From contig JAPQWV010000050.1 in assembly GCA_027422505.1 (NCBI GenBank), positions 1,674,001-1,738,000 of the forward strand: a stretch of 64,000 nt of DNA. The letters run 5' to 3'. Below, piece by piece: positions 23,981 to 33,905 of this stretch; the first letter of the stretch is position 1; each line of letters starts with the position of its first letter. Source of the DNA: Craterostigma plantagineum. Taxonomy: Eukaryota > Streptophyta > Magnoliopsida > Lamiales > Linderniaceae. A model generated the notes under the pieces. The model searched no databases. It saw nothing but the letters and a program-made list of their open reading frames with translations, and had not been told where the DNA came from. The translations under genes were made by a program, and so were the position numbers.

Positions 23981-24450
23981 TGTTGTTTTATTTAAAAATA
24001 TCAGATCGAAAGAAGAGGGTAATATGAACTATATTTGGGTGTGAGAGTTTTGTACTGATTTCTAAATAAATGATATGAGGACAACAGTGCCTTTCTTGCT
24101 CTCTATTTGTCACGTACAGATAATATTTTTACTCACACACTATAGCTCATGCAAGAAGAGAGAATGAGAGAGACTTCTCAAAACTATTATTTTTCTCACT
24201 CAATGAACCACAACAACGTACTATGCTAATTTATAATGATACTACAAGACAAATGGAGGGAAGAGTCAACCAAATTATTTTCCTTCATCAGATCTTCTTG
24301 GCAGATTTTTCCTTCATGCGCATGTATTTTTTTGTTTTCTTCCTTGAGATTTTCTTCATTGTAGTATTCTTCAAAGATTTTTTACGGCTTCCAGATGCTA
24401 TTTTTATTTTTTTTATATTTTTGTTATTTTTATTTTGAGCTTATTCAACA
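23981..24450 (-). repeat. Copia 5' LTR
   Basis: 470 bp; partner of 19496-19966. The TSD caatc follows at 24451-24455. Confidence 0.95.
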
Positions 24451-24859
24451 CAATCCACGTCTAGTTCAGCCGCCCAACCCATGAAGCAATTCAAATACCT
24501 ATTGTCATTTACGTTCGTGCCCCTCATATCCACCCCGAATTCGCTTATGAACAAAGGGTATCCTCGGTCAAGCAAAAACCCGCCCCTCCTCATAGTCTCG
24601 GACACCACACGCCCGCACACTTGGTTAGGGTTTTCGTTAGCCCATCCTTGACCGTCCGAGAAACCATACCAATGCAGCTCGAAAACTAACTTGTTCGAGA
24701 AGGTTAAGGACAACGGTCTATTCTGAAGGAACGATAGGTCCCTGTCGAACTGTAGGCCCGACAGTATGACTATGATGTTAGGGTTTGCTGCGTGCACTGC
24801 TTCTGCTCCTTTCTGCATGTACCTATGAATGATCATCGTATTTTGCAAGAAAATTAAAT

Positions 24860-25125
24860 AAGTTGACGGTTTAAGATTCTAGATGTTGGACTAAACTTGA
24901 AGGGAGCGTATCATGTTTTAAGTCTCTATTTGGTTTCCAGTGTGCCCCTTATGTGCAGGCTGATTTCTATCTTATCTAACATGAAACATGGAATTTTTAT
25001 TTAATGGGTGGTTGTGAGGATTCGTACCCATGACCTCAAAGGCCTGAATTTTGGTACCATATTGAATAATCTCGCTTTACCTAAAGGCTTAAGCTTGAGA
25101 AGAGTGTATCGTACTATACATTTTC
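24860..25125. repeat. Dispersed intron repeat (gattcg/acccatgacctc family) in GH5 intron 2
   Basis: Contains gggtggttgtgaggattcgt, acccatgacctc and ctaaaggcttaagcttga. The same blocks recur in the HIPP intron (about 32665-33115) and in the last-but-one lipase intron region (about 44240-44490). It is a short interspersed repeat of unknown class without coding potential. Confidence 0.65.
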
Positions 25126-25908
25126 TTTCTTTGATTGCTTCAAATGGTTCTAAGACGTACTTGTACCAATCGTTGACATTCTGTCGAGGACCCCTTAGCT
25201 CATTCCTCAAGCTCATGGCTACTACGTTTTTCATGGCGTTGAACGTTATGGCAACCCTAGTTAGCCATTTGATCCATAGGTTTGGATCGAAGTATTGATC
25301 ACCGAAGAAACCATTGCCGTCGAAACTACTACAGCACCAACCTGGCTTGCTCGTATGGTTGTCCAATACGATCAACAAGTTTTTCTTCGCAAGACTAGAA
25401 ACCACTGCCTGAAAATCATACGTCATGTGTAATAATGTATTACACTTTAACATTATTACGTAGGAGCTAAAGTTATGTTTTTTACCTTGTAAGCATCGAT
25501 TAAGGAGAGATTGATGATGCTAGGGTTATTAGCTTGAACACCTTCTATGGACTCTAACAATCCCAGGTTCTTGAAAGATTGTCTAACGGTGATAGAAGCG
25601 AGTGTATCGTTGGTGAATAGGAATAAGGGCCATGTTAGTCGAATGCAGTTGAAACCCAAAACCCTAATGTTTTCGGAGATTTCATCCAAGGGTTTTTTGC
25701 TCAACCCTTCGGCGAGAACTACTTCGAGGTGCGATGGCCAGTTTACGCATGAAAGTTTGACTCGATTTCCTAATTCGTTGACTAACCACCGCGAATTAGT
25801 TGAGAGGGGCTGTGAATAAGAGTTTAAGACAACACCGAATATTGTAAGGAACAGTACATATGGGGTAAAGAAATGTATGGAGAATGAGTGGAGGAACTTC
25901 TTCTCCAT

Positions 25909-27191
25909 TGTTATGTTGTTGATTTAATGACGACTTCACTTTTTGGGGCAAGAGGGGTTGTATTTATGATGCTTTTATGCATGATTTTTCAGTAAAGAAA
26001 CAATCTTTTTGTTTGTTCTCTCTAACTGCAAGGAGATATTAGTGCTGACTTATATAACTATTGCAAGGGAAGCGAAGTCATGCCTTTGGAAGACTTTGAA
26101 GGGATGGTTTTCTTGGGAGTTGAGGGAATCTAATCTTTCACATTACGATCGATTATTTATGTTGTAAGAAGATTTTCTTGCGATGATGATGATGTCCTTT
26201 AGGAAAGATTTAAGCTGCTAGATTAATGTAGCATCAGTCATGGATGAACACGAGGATTATGTGCAAAAGAATGATTATGGTAGTTTATATATCATTGTAT
26301 TAGATTTCATGAACCTTGTCGAAGTTCAAAATGCATCGTAAGTAAAAAAATGGGTGATGCAATCAAGCGTTCAAGACAAAATGTCATGCCACCCAAGAAA
26401 ATGATGAAACATTTTACCTCGATTGGTGATGATCCTTCTAAATCACAAGACAACGTAGTTACCATGAGATACATTAAAACAAATAAATTTTTAAAACCTA
26501 TTAATTCTGGATGTAGATTAATTTCATTTTGTTATAAGTACATCTTGTTGTGGTGAACGTAGAAATCCAACTTTGTCTTAGAAAGTGATTTTATTCACTT
26601 GATGGAGAAATAAAAAGGTTTCAGTGCTTTTCATTAAATTCAACTTTTTTTTCATCGTGGCTTTAGTAATTTATTCCATGACGCAAGTTCACTAAATTAG
26701 TTTTACAATAAAGTATGGATACCACCATGATTACAATGACGGCTGCATGACAATATATTAATATCGTTATATACCTCCAATAACTAAATCACACACGTCT
26801 ATTTCAATATTTTCACGAGCTCAAACCCTTTCCCTTGCTTCTAAGCTATTCCTTGCGCCGTAGTAGGGTCACGATTTCCTTGGGGTTCGCTTTCTTCAAT
26901 TTAATGATTCATTTTTGTCATTTAATTTTAGAACTTTGGCTTTCTCCATTATAAGAAAAAAAAAAACAACATTCGCAATCACTCTTCAAATCTTCCATTC
27001 ACCAACCAAGAATTTATCTTTTATTTTTCCCTTCCGAATATATTCTCTCTTCCCCACACCCACACAGAAAAGAAAAGGAAGCCTCTTCTTTCTTTTACGA
27101 TACCTTTCTCACACATAAACATTAATATATATACACATATATATAATAACGTTCGATCACTTATCCATTAATTTCTTCTCTTACACTGAAA
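25909..27191. other. Intergenic DNA between divergent GH5 and SMR genes
   Basis: Holds the GH5 promoter (minus-strand TATA-like ATAAATAC near 25956) and the SMR promoter/leader, with TATA-like runs near 27125-27148. A short chance frame near 26350 has no family resemblance. Confidence 0.45.
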
Positions 27192-27518
27192 ATGGGAGTT
27201 TCTGAAGAGAGAGTAAGTACTGCTACTGATTCTGAGAAAAGGGCTTCGATAATGAGAACTCCATTGAAGCCTTTGATCACAACGATGGAGAAGAGATACG
27301 CCGAGGAAGGAGACGAATACTACTCAACAACATGTACGACGCCGACTTCCAAAGAATCGAAGATTCAACGATCTATCGAATGCCCGCCCGCCCCGAAAAA
27401 GAGAAGAACAGCTCGTTCTTCCTCAAGATACAATAATATTGATTACAATAATTCCTGCGTTATTGAATTCTTTAATCCATCGGACTTGGAATCCATCTTC
27501 TTACACCGTGCATCTTAA
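27192..27518 (+). CDS. SIAMESE-related (SMR) cyclin-dependent kinase inhibitor
   Basis: Single-exon 108-aa protein. The SMR family signature CPPAPKKRR is at residues 64-72, preceded by the TPTSKESKI threonine-proline block at 50-58. The C-terminal FFNPSDLESIF at 93-103 is the conserved cyclin-interacting tail. SMR proteins bind CDK-cyclin complexes in the nucleus and promote the switch from mitosis to endoreduplication, often in response to stress. Size and lack of introns fit the family. Which SMR number it matches cannot be decided by eye; from memory an SMR gene (SMR8) lies near the GWD locus in Arabidopsis, which would fit this position. A CT microsatellite follows the stop (27523-27540). 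Confidence 0.88.
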   Translation: MGVSEERVSTATDSEKRASIMRTPLKPLITTMEKRYAEEGDEYYSTTCTTPTSKESKIQRSIECPPAPKKRRTARSSSRYNNIDYNNSCVIEFFNPSDLESIFLHRAS

Positions 27519-28993
27519 GAATAGCCTCTCTCTCTCTCTCATTAGGTTTAGTTCTTTGTGTTTTAAGGATTGGGCGTTTTCAGTTTCCTAGTATGTGACA
27601 GTTCTATTTCGTATTGTGTGACTCATATCTCCATGGGAGGCCATGCAATGAAAATTATTGAGATCTTAGTTCTATTCTGTTCCATATCGTCGTCTTCCTC
27701 TATGGCAAGACAACAAAAAAGAAAAAAAGAAACTGTCCTTTCGTCGAATGTTAAGAACGTTGTACTTCAGAGCCTTCCATCGAATTCTCGGGACTCTGTT
27801 TTCCTGGGCATTTATACTCTGTTTTATAAGAACCATGAAAAACTTGTGTTTGTTTATCGACTTAGTCTGATAGATTGATTATAAAGAACCAAATTGGTTT
27901 GATGACTGATATTTAGCAAGTTTCTGAAATCGGGTTTTCGAACTTGGACCCGAAATTTTAGTGAATTATCGGAATCAAACCTGTATAAAACCGTTACCTC
28001 TAGATTTAATAAATATATATTTTATGATGAATCAATCAAATAACATCGAAAATTTACATGCTTTAATTAACTTTTTTCAAATTGGAATTTTATAAATATA
28101 TAGATCATAATTGAATAAAAGTAAACTGTATTGGTTATTAGAAATGGGATCTAAAAATTAAAATTAAATATTTCAGGGGTCAAAATTAATAAAGAATTAT
28201 TGGGCTCGTTAAGTTTTTATAAAAGAAAAATGTAAAATAGGTTTGAATAGAATAAAACTTAGACCAAATAGGTTTCATGAAGACCCTGATATTTATCGGT
28301 TTTTATTTATTACTTGCTGAAAAGATCAATATTCTAACGAAATTTTATTCATTTGTTGCGATGCCGGGGTTGAATGAAAATTCTTTTATTATGCGTAGGC
28401 TTGGCGTAAACTGTCCGTTCGGTCTGTCAATCTTAGACCATCTCCAACCGATAAACGCATAATCAAACTCAAACCCATCATCAAACTCAAAATGCAGTAA
28501 TTTTTCTCCAACCGATCAACTCATTCTCAAACTCAATAGATTGTTTTGTAATATTCACTTCCACACCAAATTTTATAAATTTCAATACTACACACATATT
28601 TTACAACTTTACAAATTAGACTACTAAATATCATTTTTGATTTAATCGAAAAAAATTAACAAAGTTAATAATAAAATATATTTATACACACATAGTTATT
28701 ATATTATTTATACATACATACACGAAAACAATTAACAAGTGGGGGCAGGTATGATATGGTTAAGTCTGATCAAGAAAGACTTTTGGTCTTCCCAAAGTGA
28801 ATTCATAGAACATATATTAAATGAAAGTAGGACATTTTCTGACAAATGTGCTGACATGATATGAACAGCCCTGAATTCCGTCCTTTTTTATTAAAATAAA
28901 TTATTTAGGGGTTCTGTTGGATTTAAAATCTAACCAAGGCGGATTTAAATACCTAACGGCATACACATTGACTTAGTAATTGACCAACACTTA
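27519..28993. other. Intergenic, AT-rich; no gene seen
   Basis: Includes the SMR 3' UTR. At about 28437-28545 a motif (catctccaaccgataaacgc ... ctccaaccgatcaactcatt) is repeated, with clusters of atcaaactcaaa; this may be a MITE remnant. Confidence 0.4.
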
Positions 28994-29250
28994 CCCGTTT
29001 GGTTGACAGGTTTATATTTAGTAGGGTTTAAATAAATAAAGGTTTATATAAAACAAATTAATGGGTTAATCAAATGCGTGTTTGGTTAGTAGGTTTAAAT
29101 AAACACATGTGAGGGGGTGTGTTTATCTAACCCGTCTGTATGGATTTAGAGTGATTTTATATAAACCCATGGTTTAGATAAACCTGCAACCAAACACACT
29201 AAGATATCATAAACCCACCTTTAAAATACTTAACCCTCCAACCAAACAAG
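28994..29250. mobile_element. MITE-like element with cccgtttggttg / caaccaaacaag ends
   Basis: The ends are inverted (gtttggttg...caaccaaac), and the interior is AT-rich with several gtttaaataaa / tttatataaacc segments that can pair. Ends of this kind occur in PIF/Harbinger and hAT MITEs. A clean target duplication was not found, so the superfamily is open. Confidence 0.5.
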
Positions 29251-29366
29251 TACTTAAAGAAGATGGTTAACAATTAAAATGAAGGACATTGACCAAAAAA
29301 CCGTTAACGAGGCTATTTTTTAACATTGACTAAGTTAAGGGCTATTTTTTTAAAGGGAATTAATAA

Positions 29367-30823
29367 TCACCGCCCCCTAAAGGGCTTAAAAAAGACATTT
29401 TTGTCCTTATGATATTTAAATTAATTTAAAAAGAAAAAACTAACTAAATATATAATTTCGGTACGAAATACTGAAAACTACATACGCAAATAAATTCGAA
29501 CGATCGATCTATACGGCAAAAAAAATTCGATTTAACTTTTTAGAACCGATCGATCGAGATTTTCAGCCCTGCAGTGCGCGGGCCGAACGAAATTTTCGAC
29601 CGGGCTGTGTGCTGGCCGATTGACATTTTCGGCCCGGACACTGCCCGGCCGAAATCTCAGTTCGGCCCGCACAGGCCCGACCGAAATTTCAGTTCGGCCC
29701 GCACAGATCCGACCGAAATCTCAGTTTGGCCCGTGCACAGGCCCGGCCGAAATTTGAGTTCGACCGTATTTTTTATTTTTTTAATACCGAGAGGAATAAA
29801 ACTTAAAACCGGAGCAAAACGGGGGTTGTTCAGGCCCACTGTTCTCGGCCCGACATTCGTGCTCGCACACAAGTCGGCCTGATTTGCACCCCCCATGTGC
29901 GCGCACGCGAACGACTTACGTGTGGCATAATATTAACTATTTAATTCAAACTAATAAAATTCATATCTATATATAAGGTGGGTGAAACCATGTAGTTTTT
30001 CCAATGTGGGACAACAACTCTTCACTTTAAATTCCCTCCAATTAATTAACCTTCACAAGCCCAAAATAAAGCCCAAATTGGAGGTAATATTATTAGAAGA
30101 AAATAAAGTCCAAAATAAAGCCCTCTCAACTTAATATTCCCTCCCATTTGGGCTTGTGAAGGTGAATTAATAGGAGGGAATTTAAAGTGAAGTGTTGTTG
30201 TCCCACATTGAAAAAACAACATGGTTTCACCCACCTTATATATAGATGTTAAGTTTATTAATTTAAATTAAATAGCTAATATTATGCCACATGTAAGTCG
30301 CTCGCGTGCGCGCGCAGGGGGTGCAAATCAGGCCGACTTGTGTGCGAGCGCGCGACCCGCGCACACGAATGTCGGGCCGAGAACAGTGGGCCTGACCAAC
30401 CCCCGTTTTGCTCCGGTTTTAATTTTTATTCCTCTCGGTGTTAAACAAATAAAAAATATGGTCGAACTCAAATTTTGGTCGGGCCTGTGCGGACCGAACC
30501 GAGATTTCGGCCGGGCCGTGCGGGCCGAACCGAGATTTCGGCCGGGCAGTGTCCGGGCCGAAAATGTCGATCGGCCGGCACACAGCCCGGCCGAAAATTT
30601 CGTTCGGCCCGCGCACTGCAGGGCCGAAAAATCTCGATCGATCGGTCCTAAAATGTTAGATCGAATTTTTTTTCCCTATAGATCGATCGTTCGAATTTAT
30701 TTGTGTATGTAGTTTTCAGTCGTACCGAAATTATATATTTAGTTAGTTTTTTCTTTTTAAATTAATTTAAATATCATAAGGGCAAAAATGTCTTTTTCAA
30801 GCCCTTTAGGGGGCGGTGACTAG
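29367..30823. repeat. Giant imperfect palindrome (foldback), about 1.46 kb, centre near 30095
   Basis: From the outside in, both arms carry: tcaccgccccctaaagggct; a gatatttaaattaattt block; aattcgaacgatcgatc; a GC-rich segment of repeated ttcggcccgcacaggcccg / cgaaattt units; caggcccactgttctcggcc; and attatgccac. The inner arms have ggtgggtgaaacc/ggtttcacccacc and gttgttgtcccacatt-type blocks, which run almost to the centre. No protein is supported; open frames here merely mirror each other. It looks like a foldback transposon. Its transcript would fold into a long hairpin. Confidence 0.85.
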
Positions 30824-31945
30824 AAAAAAGGGGACGGTGATTAGTAACTCGGTTTTTAAAAGATCCGCCTCATGTCGATTGAGAATTGCAACTTATTAAG
30901 TCAATTTTTTATTGTTCAGTCGACGTTGGGACAAAACCATTTTTGGTCCCCAATGTTTACCCTATGGGCGCTTTTGGTCCCCAATGTTTCGACTTGCCAC
31001 ATTTAGTCCCCAATGTTTCTTGATTTGAACCAATTTGGTCCCTCCGTCAATTTAGACGGAATTGCAAAATTAGCGACGCAATTTGTGACGGAATTTCCGT
31101 CGCTAAAGGAAAAAATTAAAAAAATGATAATTAAACATAAAAATGAGAAAAAATTCAAAAAAAAAACAAAAAAATTCAGAAAATAGGTAAAAAATTTGAA
31201 AAAAGAGAATATTATTAATAAATAAATTCAAATATAAATAATAATAAAAAATAAAATAATAAACTAAAAAATGATAATTAAACATAAAAATGAGAAAAAA
31301 TTCCAAAAAAAAGAAAAAAATTAAAAAAAAAAGTAAAAAATTCAAAAAATGAGAATATTACTAATAAATTAAATAAAAATATAAATAATAATATAAAATA
31401 AATATTAAACTACAAAATGATAAATATAAATTTAAGATTTTAAAAAGTAAAAGTAAAAATATATTTATTTATTAAAAATTAAATAAAAAGGAACAAAAAC
31501 TAAGGAACTAAAAATTATCTTTATTATTATTATTTTTTTATTTATATTTTATTTACTTTATTCGTAATATTCTCTTTTTTTCAATTTTTTACCTATTTTT
31601 TGAATTTTTTTCTTTTTTTTTGGAATTTTTCTCATTTTTATGTTTAGTCATTTTTTTAAATTTTTTCCTTTAGCGACGGAGGGACCAATTTGGTTCAAAT
31701 CAAGAAACATTGGGGACTAAATGTGGCAAGTCGAAACATTGGGGACCAAAAGCGCCCATAGGGTAAACATCGGGGACCAAAAATGGTTTTGTCCCAACGT
31801 CGACTGAACAATAAAAAATTGACTTTATAAGTTGCAATTCTCAATCGACATGAGGCGGATCTTTTAAAAACCGAGTTACTAATCACCGCCCCCTTTTTTC
31901 TAGTCACCGCCCCCTAAAGGGCTTGAAAAAGACATTTTTGCCCTT
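30779..31945. repeat. Second large palindrome sharing its left tip with the first
   Basis: The block aagggcaaaaatgtcttttt...cggtgactag at 30779-30823 recurs inverted at about 31899-31945. The next ~150 bp (ttagtaactcggtttttaaa, gatccgcctcatgtcgattg, gttcagtcgacg) recur inverted at 31798-31898. The symmetry continues into the Mutator-like element's TIR. Centre near 31362, in an AT-rich spacer (31120-31650). Confidence 0.8.
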
Positions 31946-32142
31946 TTTTTTTAATTTTTTCCTTTAGCGACGGAAATTCCGTCGCAAATTCCGTCGCTAA
32001 TTTTGCAATTCCGTCTAACTTGACGGAGGGACCAATTTGGTTCAAATCAAGAAACATTGGGGACTAAATGTGGCAAGTCGAAACATCGGGGACCAAAAGC
32101 GCCCATAGGGTAAACATCGGGGACCAAAAATGGTTTTTTCCC
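30928..32142. mobile_element. Mutator-like / foldback element with 9-bp target duplication
   Basis: Left end gggacaaaaccatttttggt and right end (inverted) gggaaaaaaccatttttggt are followed inward by about 180-200 bp of inverted repeat with tccccaatgtttaccctatg, cttgccacatttagtcccca, aaccaatttggtccctccgt and tccgtcgctaa. The 9-bp duplication gtcgacgtt flanks it (30919-30927 and 32143-32151); 9 bp is typical of Mutator elements. An extra copy of the right arm sits inside at about 31655-31800, followed by an inverted copy of the left genomic flank. No transposase remains; the middle is nearly pure AT. Confidence 0.8.
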
Positions 32143-32273
32143 GTCGACGTTCTATCCTTTCCATTGTTCAACTTGTGCATAACAAGGGGCATTTGGGTCT
32201 TTCTGCTCATTTTTTATCGCTTTACTACTGATTCTTATTTTCATCCTATCACCACAGCTGATAAAGTTGGAAC

Positions 32274-32282
32274 ACTATATAT
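32274..32282 (+). promoter_or_regulatory. TATA box candidate of the HIPP gene
   Basis: ctatatatt about 105 bp upstream of the ATG at 32385. It lies only ~130 bp from the end of the Mutator-like element, so the element borders the core promoter. Confidence 0.45.
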
Positions 32283-32384
32283 TCCCACTAACTAACCTCA
32301 AAGTGTTAAAGTCTCTCTATAGTGCGAAGAAGAGCATTGATGTAATAAGTTACTTCACTCACTCACAATATATCACTCATTTTC

Positions 32385-33905
32385 ATGGACAAAGAAGAGG
32401 CAGCAGCAACAGCAGTTGGCGACAGCAACAACAACAAACTCGAACCATCCCTCACCTACACGGTTATACCTAATAATAATAATGAAAAATCATTCTCTCA
32501 ATTTTATTATTTTTTTTCTTTTTTTTGCTCCGTGTTAGTACGTGCAAGATGTGCAGATATGTGCCTTGAGAGTTTCTATCCACTGCGTTGGTTGCGAGAG
32601 GAAAGTGAAGAGAGTCCTTCAAAGTATTGAAGGTGCACCAATTAATCTCTTCATGGTCTTCATCATTTATGTCAGATGTTAAACGACCACTTCACCTGAA
32701 AAGGTTAATTTTTAAGGGAATGTATCACTTTTAATTTTCTATTTATATTTTTAACATGCTTCCTCACGTTTAGACTGATTCTTTATTATTAAGCATGTAG
32801 TTCTCCTGAATGGGTGATTGTGAGGAATCACCCTCAGGGTCCCTTGAGCTTTGATGACATGTTAAAATGACCACTTCAGCTGAAGGTTAATCATTAAGGG
32901 ATAGTATCACTTTTTAATTTTAAACGTTTTATTTTCAAAACGCCACCTCACGTCTAGGCTCATTTCTTTATTATCAAGCTTTAGACGTGTAATCCTCTTG
33001 AATGTGTGGTCGTAAGGATTCGTCCCCAGAACTTTCAGTCCCTTGAGTTCTGATATCATGTTAAATGACTACTTCACCTAAAATGTTAACCTTTAAGAGA
33101 GTGTATCAGTTTTTAAGTATATATATTATATTTCCAACAATAGCTTCTATAGGTCTCTTATAGTAGTATATATTATATGCTTTGTTTGTATTTGTTATTA
33201 TCAGGAGTTTATAAGATAGAGACAGACTCGAAACAGCACAAAGTTACTGTCACGGGGAACGTCGAAGCCCAAACGCTGATCAAGAAGCTCGTTAAGTCGG
33301 GAAAACAAGCCGAGCTTTGGACAGAAAAATCAGTGCCACATTCGTCGCCAAACGATGTCGATAAGAAGGACGGCGACGATAATGCATCTAATTCAGACGG
33401 CGACGATGATGAAGATCAGAACAAGAAACAAAGCAATAGTAACAATAATCCACCGTCCGTGAATTTTCAGCTGAGCGGAAATAACGTCGGCGGTGGCGGC
33501 AAAAAGAAGAAAAAGAAGAAAAAGAAAAAGGGAAGCGGCGGCTCGGGCGGGGGAGCACCTAACGGCGGTGCACCTGCCAACGGCGGATTATTGAATCCCA
33601 GCAACAGTAATGGTACTGTTATTACAATGCTCAATAATCCTCGTCCTTTTAACGACGATCACAAGAATCAGATGCCAATAAATACTCCACGACAGCACAA
33701 CTTCTCTCATCCTCAGCTATACAACTCTGCTTATTCTGAGCCATTTGCGGGCGGTATTAATTCGTATTACTATTATTCGCCACCTTTACAGCCTTATAAT
33801 ACGTATACGAACTTTGTGGTGGATGCTAACCTTTACGATCGTGGCGACGAAGAAGAAGAAGGTGATCCGTATGGGGAAGATGAAATTGTCTGCTCGGTAA
33901 TGTAA
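32385..33905 (+). CDS. Heavy-metal-associated isoprenylated plant protein (HIPP)
   Basis: Three exons: 32385-32462, 32539-32632, 33205-33905, all in phase, giving 290 aa. The HMA domain spans about residues 33-96: CALRVSIHCVGCERKVKR with the metal-binding CxxC at 42-45, then VYKIETDSKQHKVTVTGNVE. A long low-complexity tail follows, with acidic DGDDD/DEDQ stretches, a Gly-rich segment around a run of ten lysines, and Tyr/Asn-rich C-terminus. It ends CSVM, a CaaX farnesylation box. HIPPs bind soft metals through the CxxC and are membrane-anchored by the lipid; some are infection-responsive. The start was chosen because exon 1 joins the HMA exon in frame. Exon 1 is little conserved, so it is the weakest part. 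Confidence 0.9.
32665..33115. repeat. Two to three tandem copies of a ~190-bp dispersed repeat inside HIPP intron 2
   Basis: Units begin gttaaa(c/a)gaccacttcacctg or similar, and each includes a tcacgt(t/c)tag motif, ttctttattat(t/c)aagc and a gggtgattgtgagga-type block. Related single copies lie in GH5 intron 2 and in a lipase intron. Confidence 0.7.

Larger units (their letters stand above)
19496..24450 (-). mobile_element. Near-intact Ty1-copia LTR retrotransposon
   Basis: 4,955 bp, transcribed on the minus strand, flanked by a perfect 5-bp duplication (caatc). The LTRs are 19496-19966 (3' LTR) and 23981-24450 (5' LTR), each with TGTTG...CAACA ends. By eye I see one substitution (gtgctttt versus gtgccttt) and one T-run length difference. 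A tRNA-iMet type primer-binding site follows the 5' LTR, and a purine tract (AAGGGAGGAATT) precedes the 3' LTR. Gag and protease, then integrase, reverse transcriptase and RNase H, occupy one frame. That frame is broken by one in-frame TGA, so this copy should not make a full polyprotein unless the stop is read through. Confidence 0.96.
18015..25908 (-). pseudogene. GH5 cellulase-like gene with C-terminal lectin-like domain, split by a copia element
   Basis: Exons: 25908-25486, 25408-25161, 24822-24451 continuing at 19495-19342 across the transposon, then 18517-18015. Removing the element and one 5-bp target copy leaves a continuous 564-aa frame with no other lesion. A hydrophobic N-terminus (residues ~10-30) suggests secretion. 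Glycoside hydrolase family 5 features: LLIVLDNHTS, acid/base Glu211 in SLRNELRG, nucleophile Glu318 in FISEFGVD. The C-terminal ~165 residues (HPMTGKCVKRV, SSYLCLQAQELGQPTKFG, GKSVCLDVDSNNN) resemble a ricin-B-type carbohydrate-binding fold. The family hydrolyses beta-glucans or mannans in the cell wall; the true substrate is unknown. The insertion falls at codon 347/348, after both catalytic residues, so a truncated protein could keep the active site but loses the lectin region. Intron 2 carries a dispersed repeat. Confidence 0.88.

Noticed and set aside
26350..26556. 68-aa frame between GH5 and SMR
   Set aside because: No recognisable motif, no splice partner; AT-rich spacer yields such frames by chance.
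29574..30712. Long open frames on both strands in the palindrome (e.g. 29574-29882, 30284-30712)
   Set aside because: They mirror each other across the palindrome, consist of repeated GC-rich units and match no family; open frames are expected from that composition.
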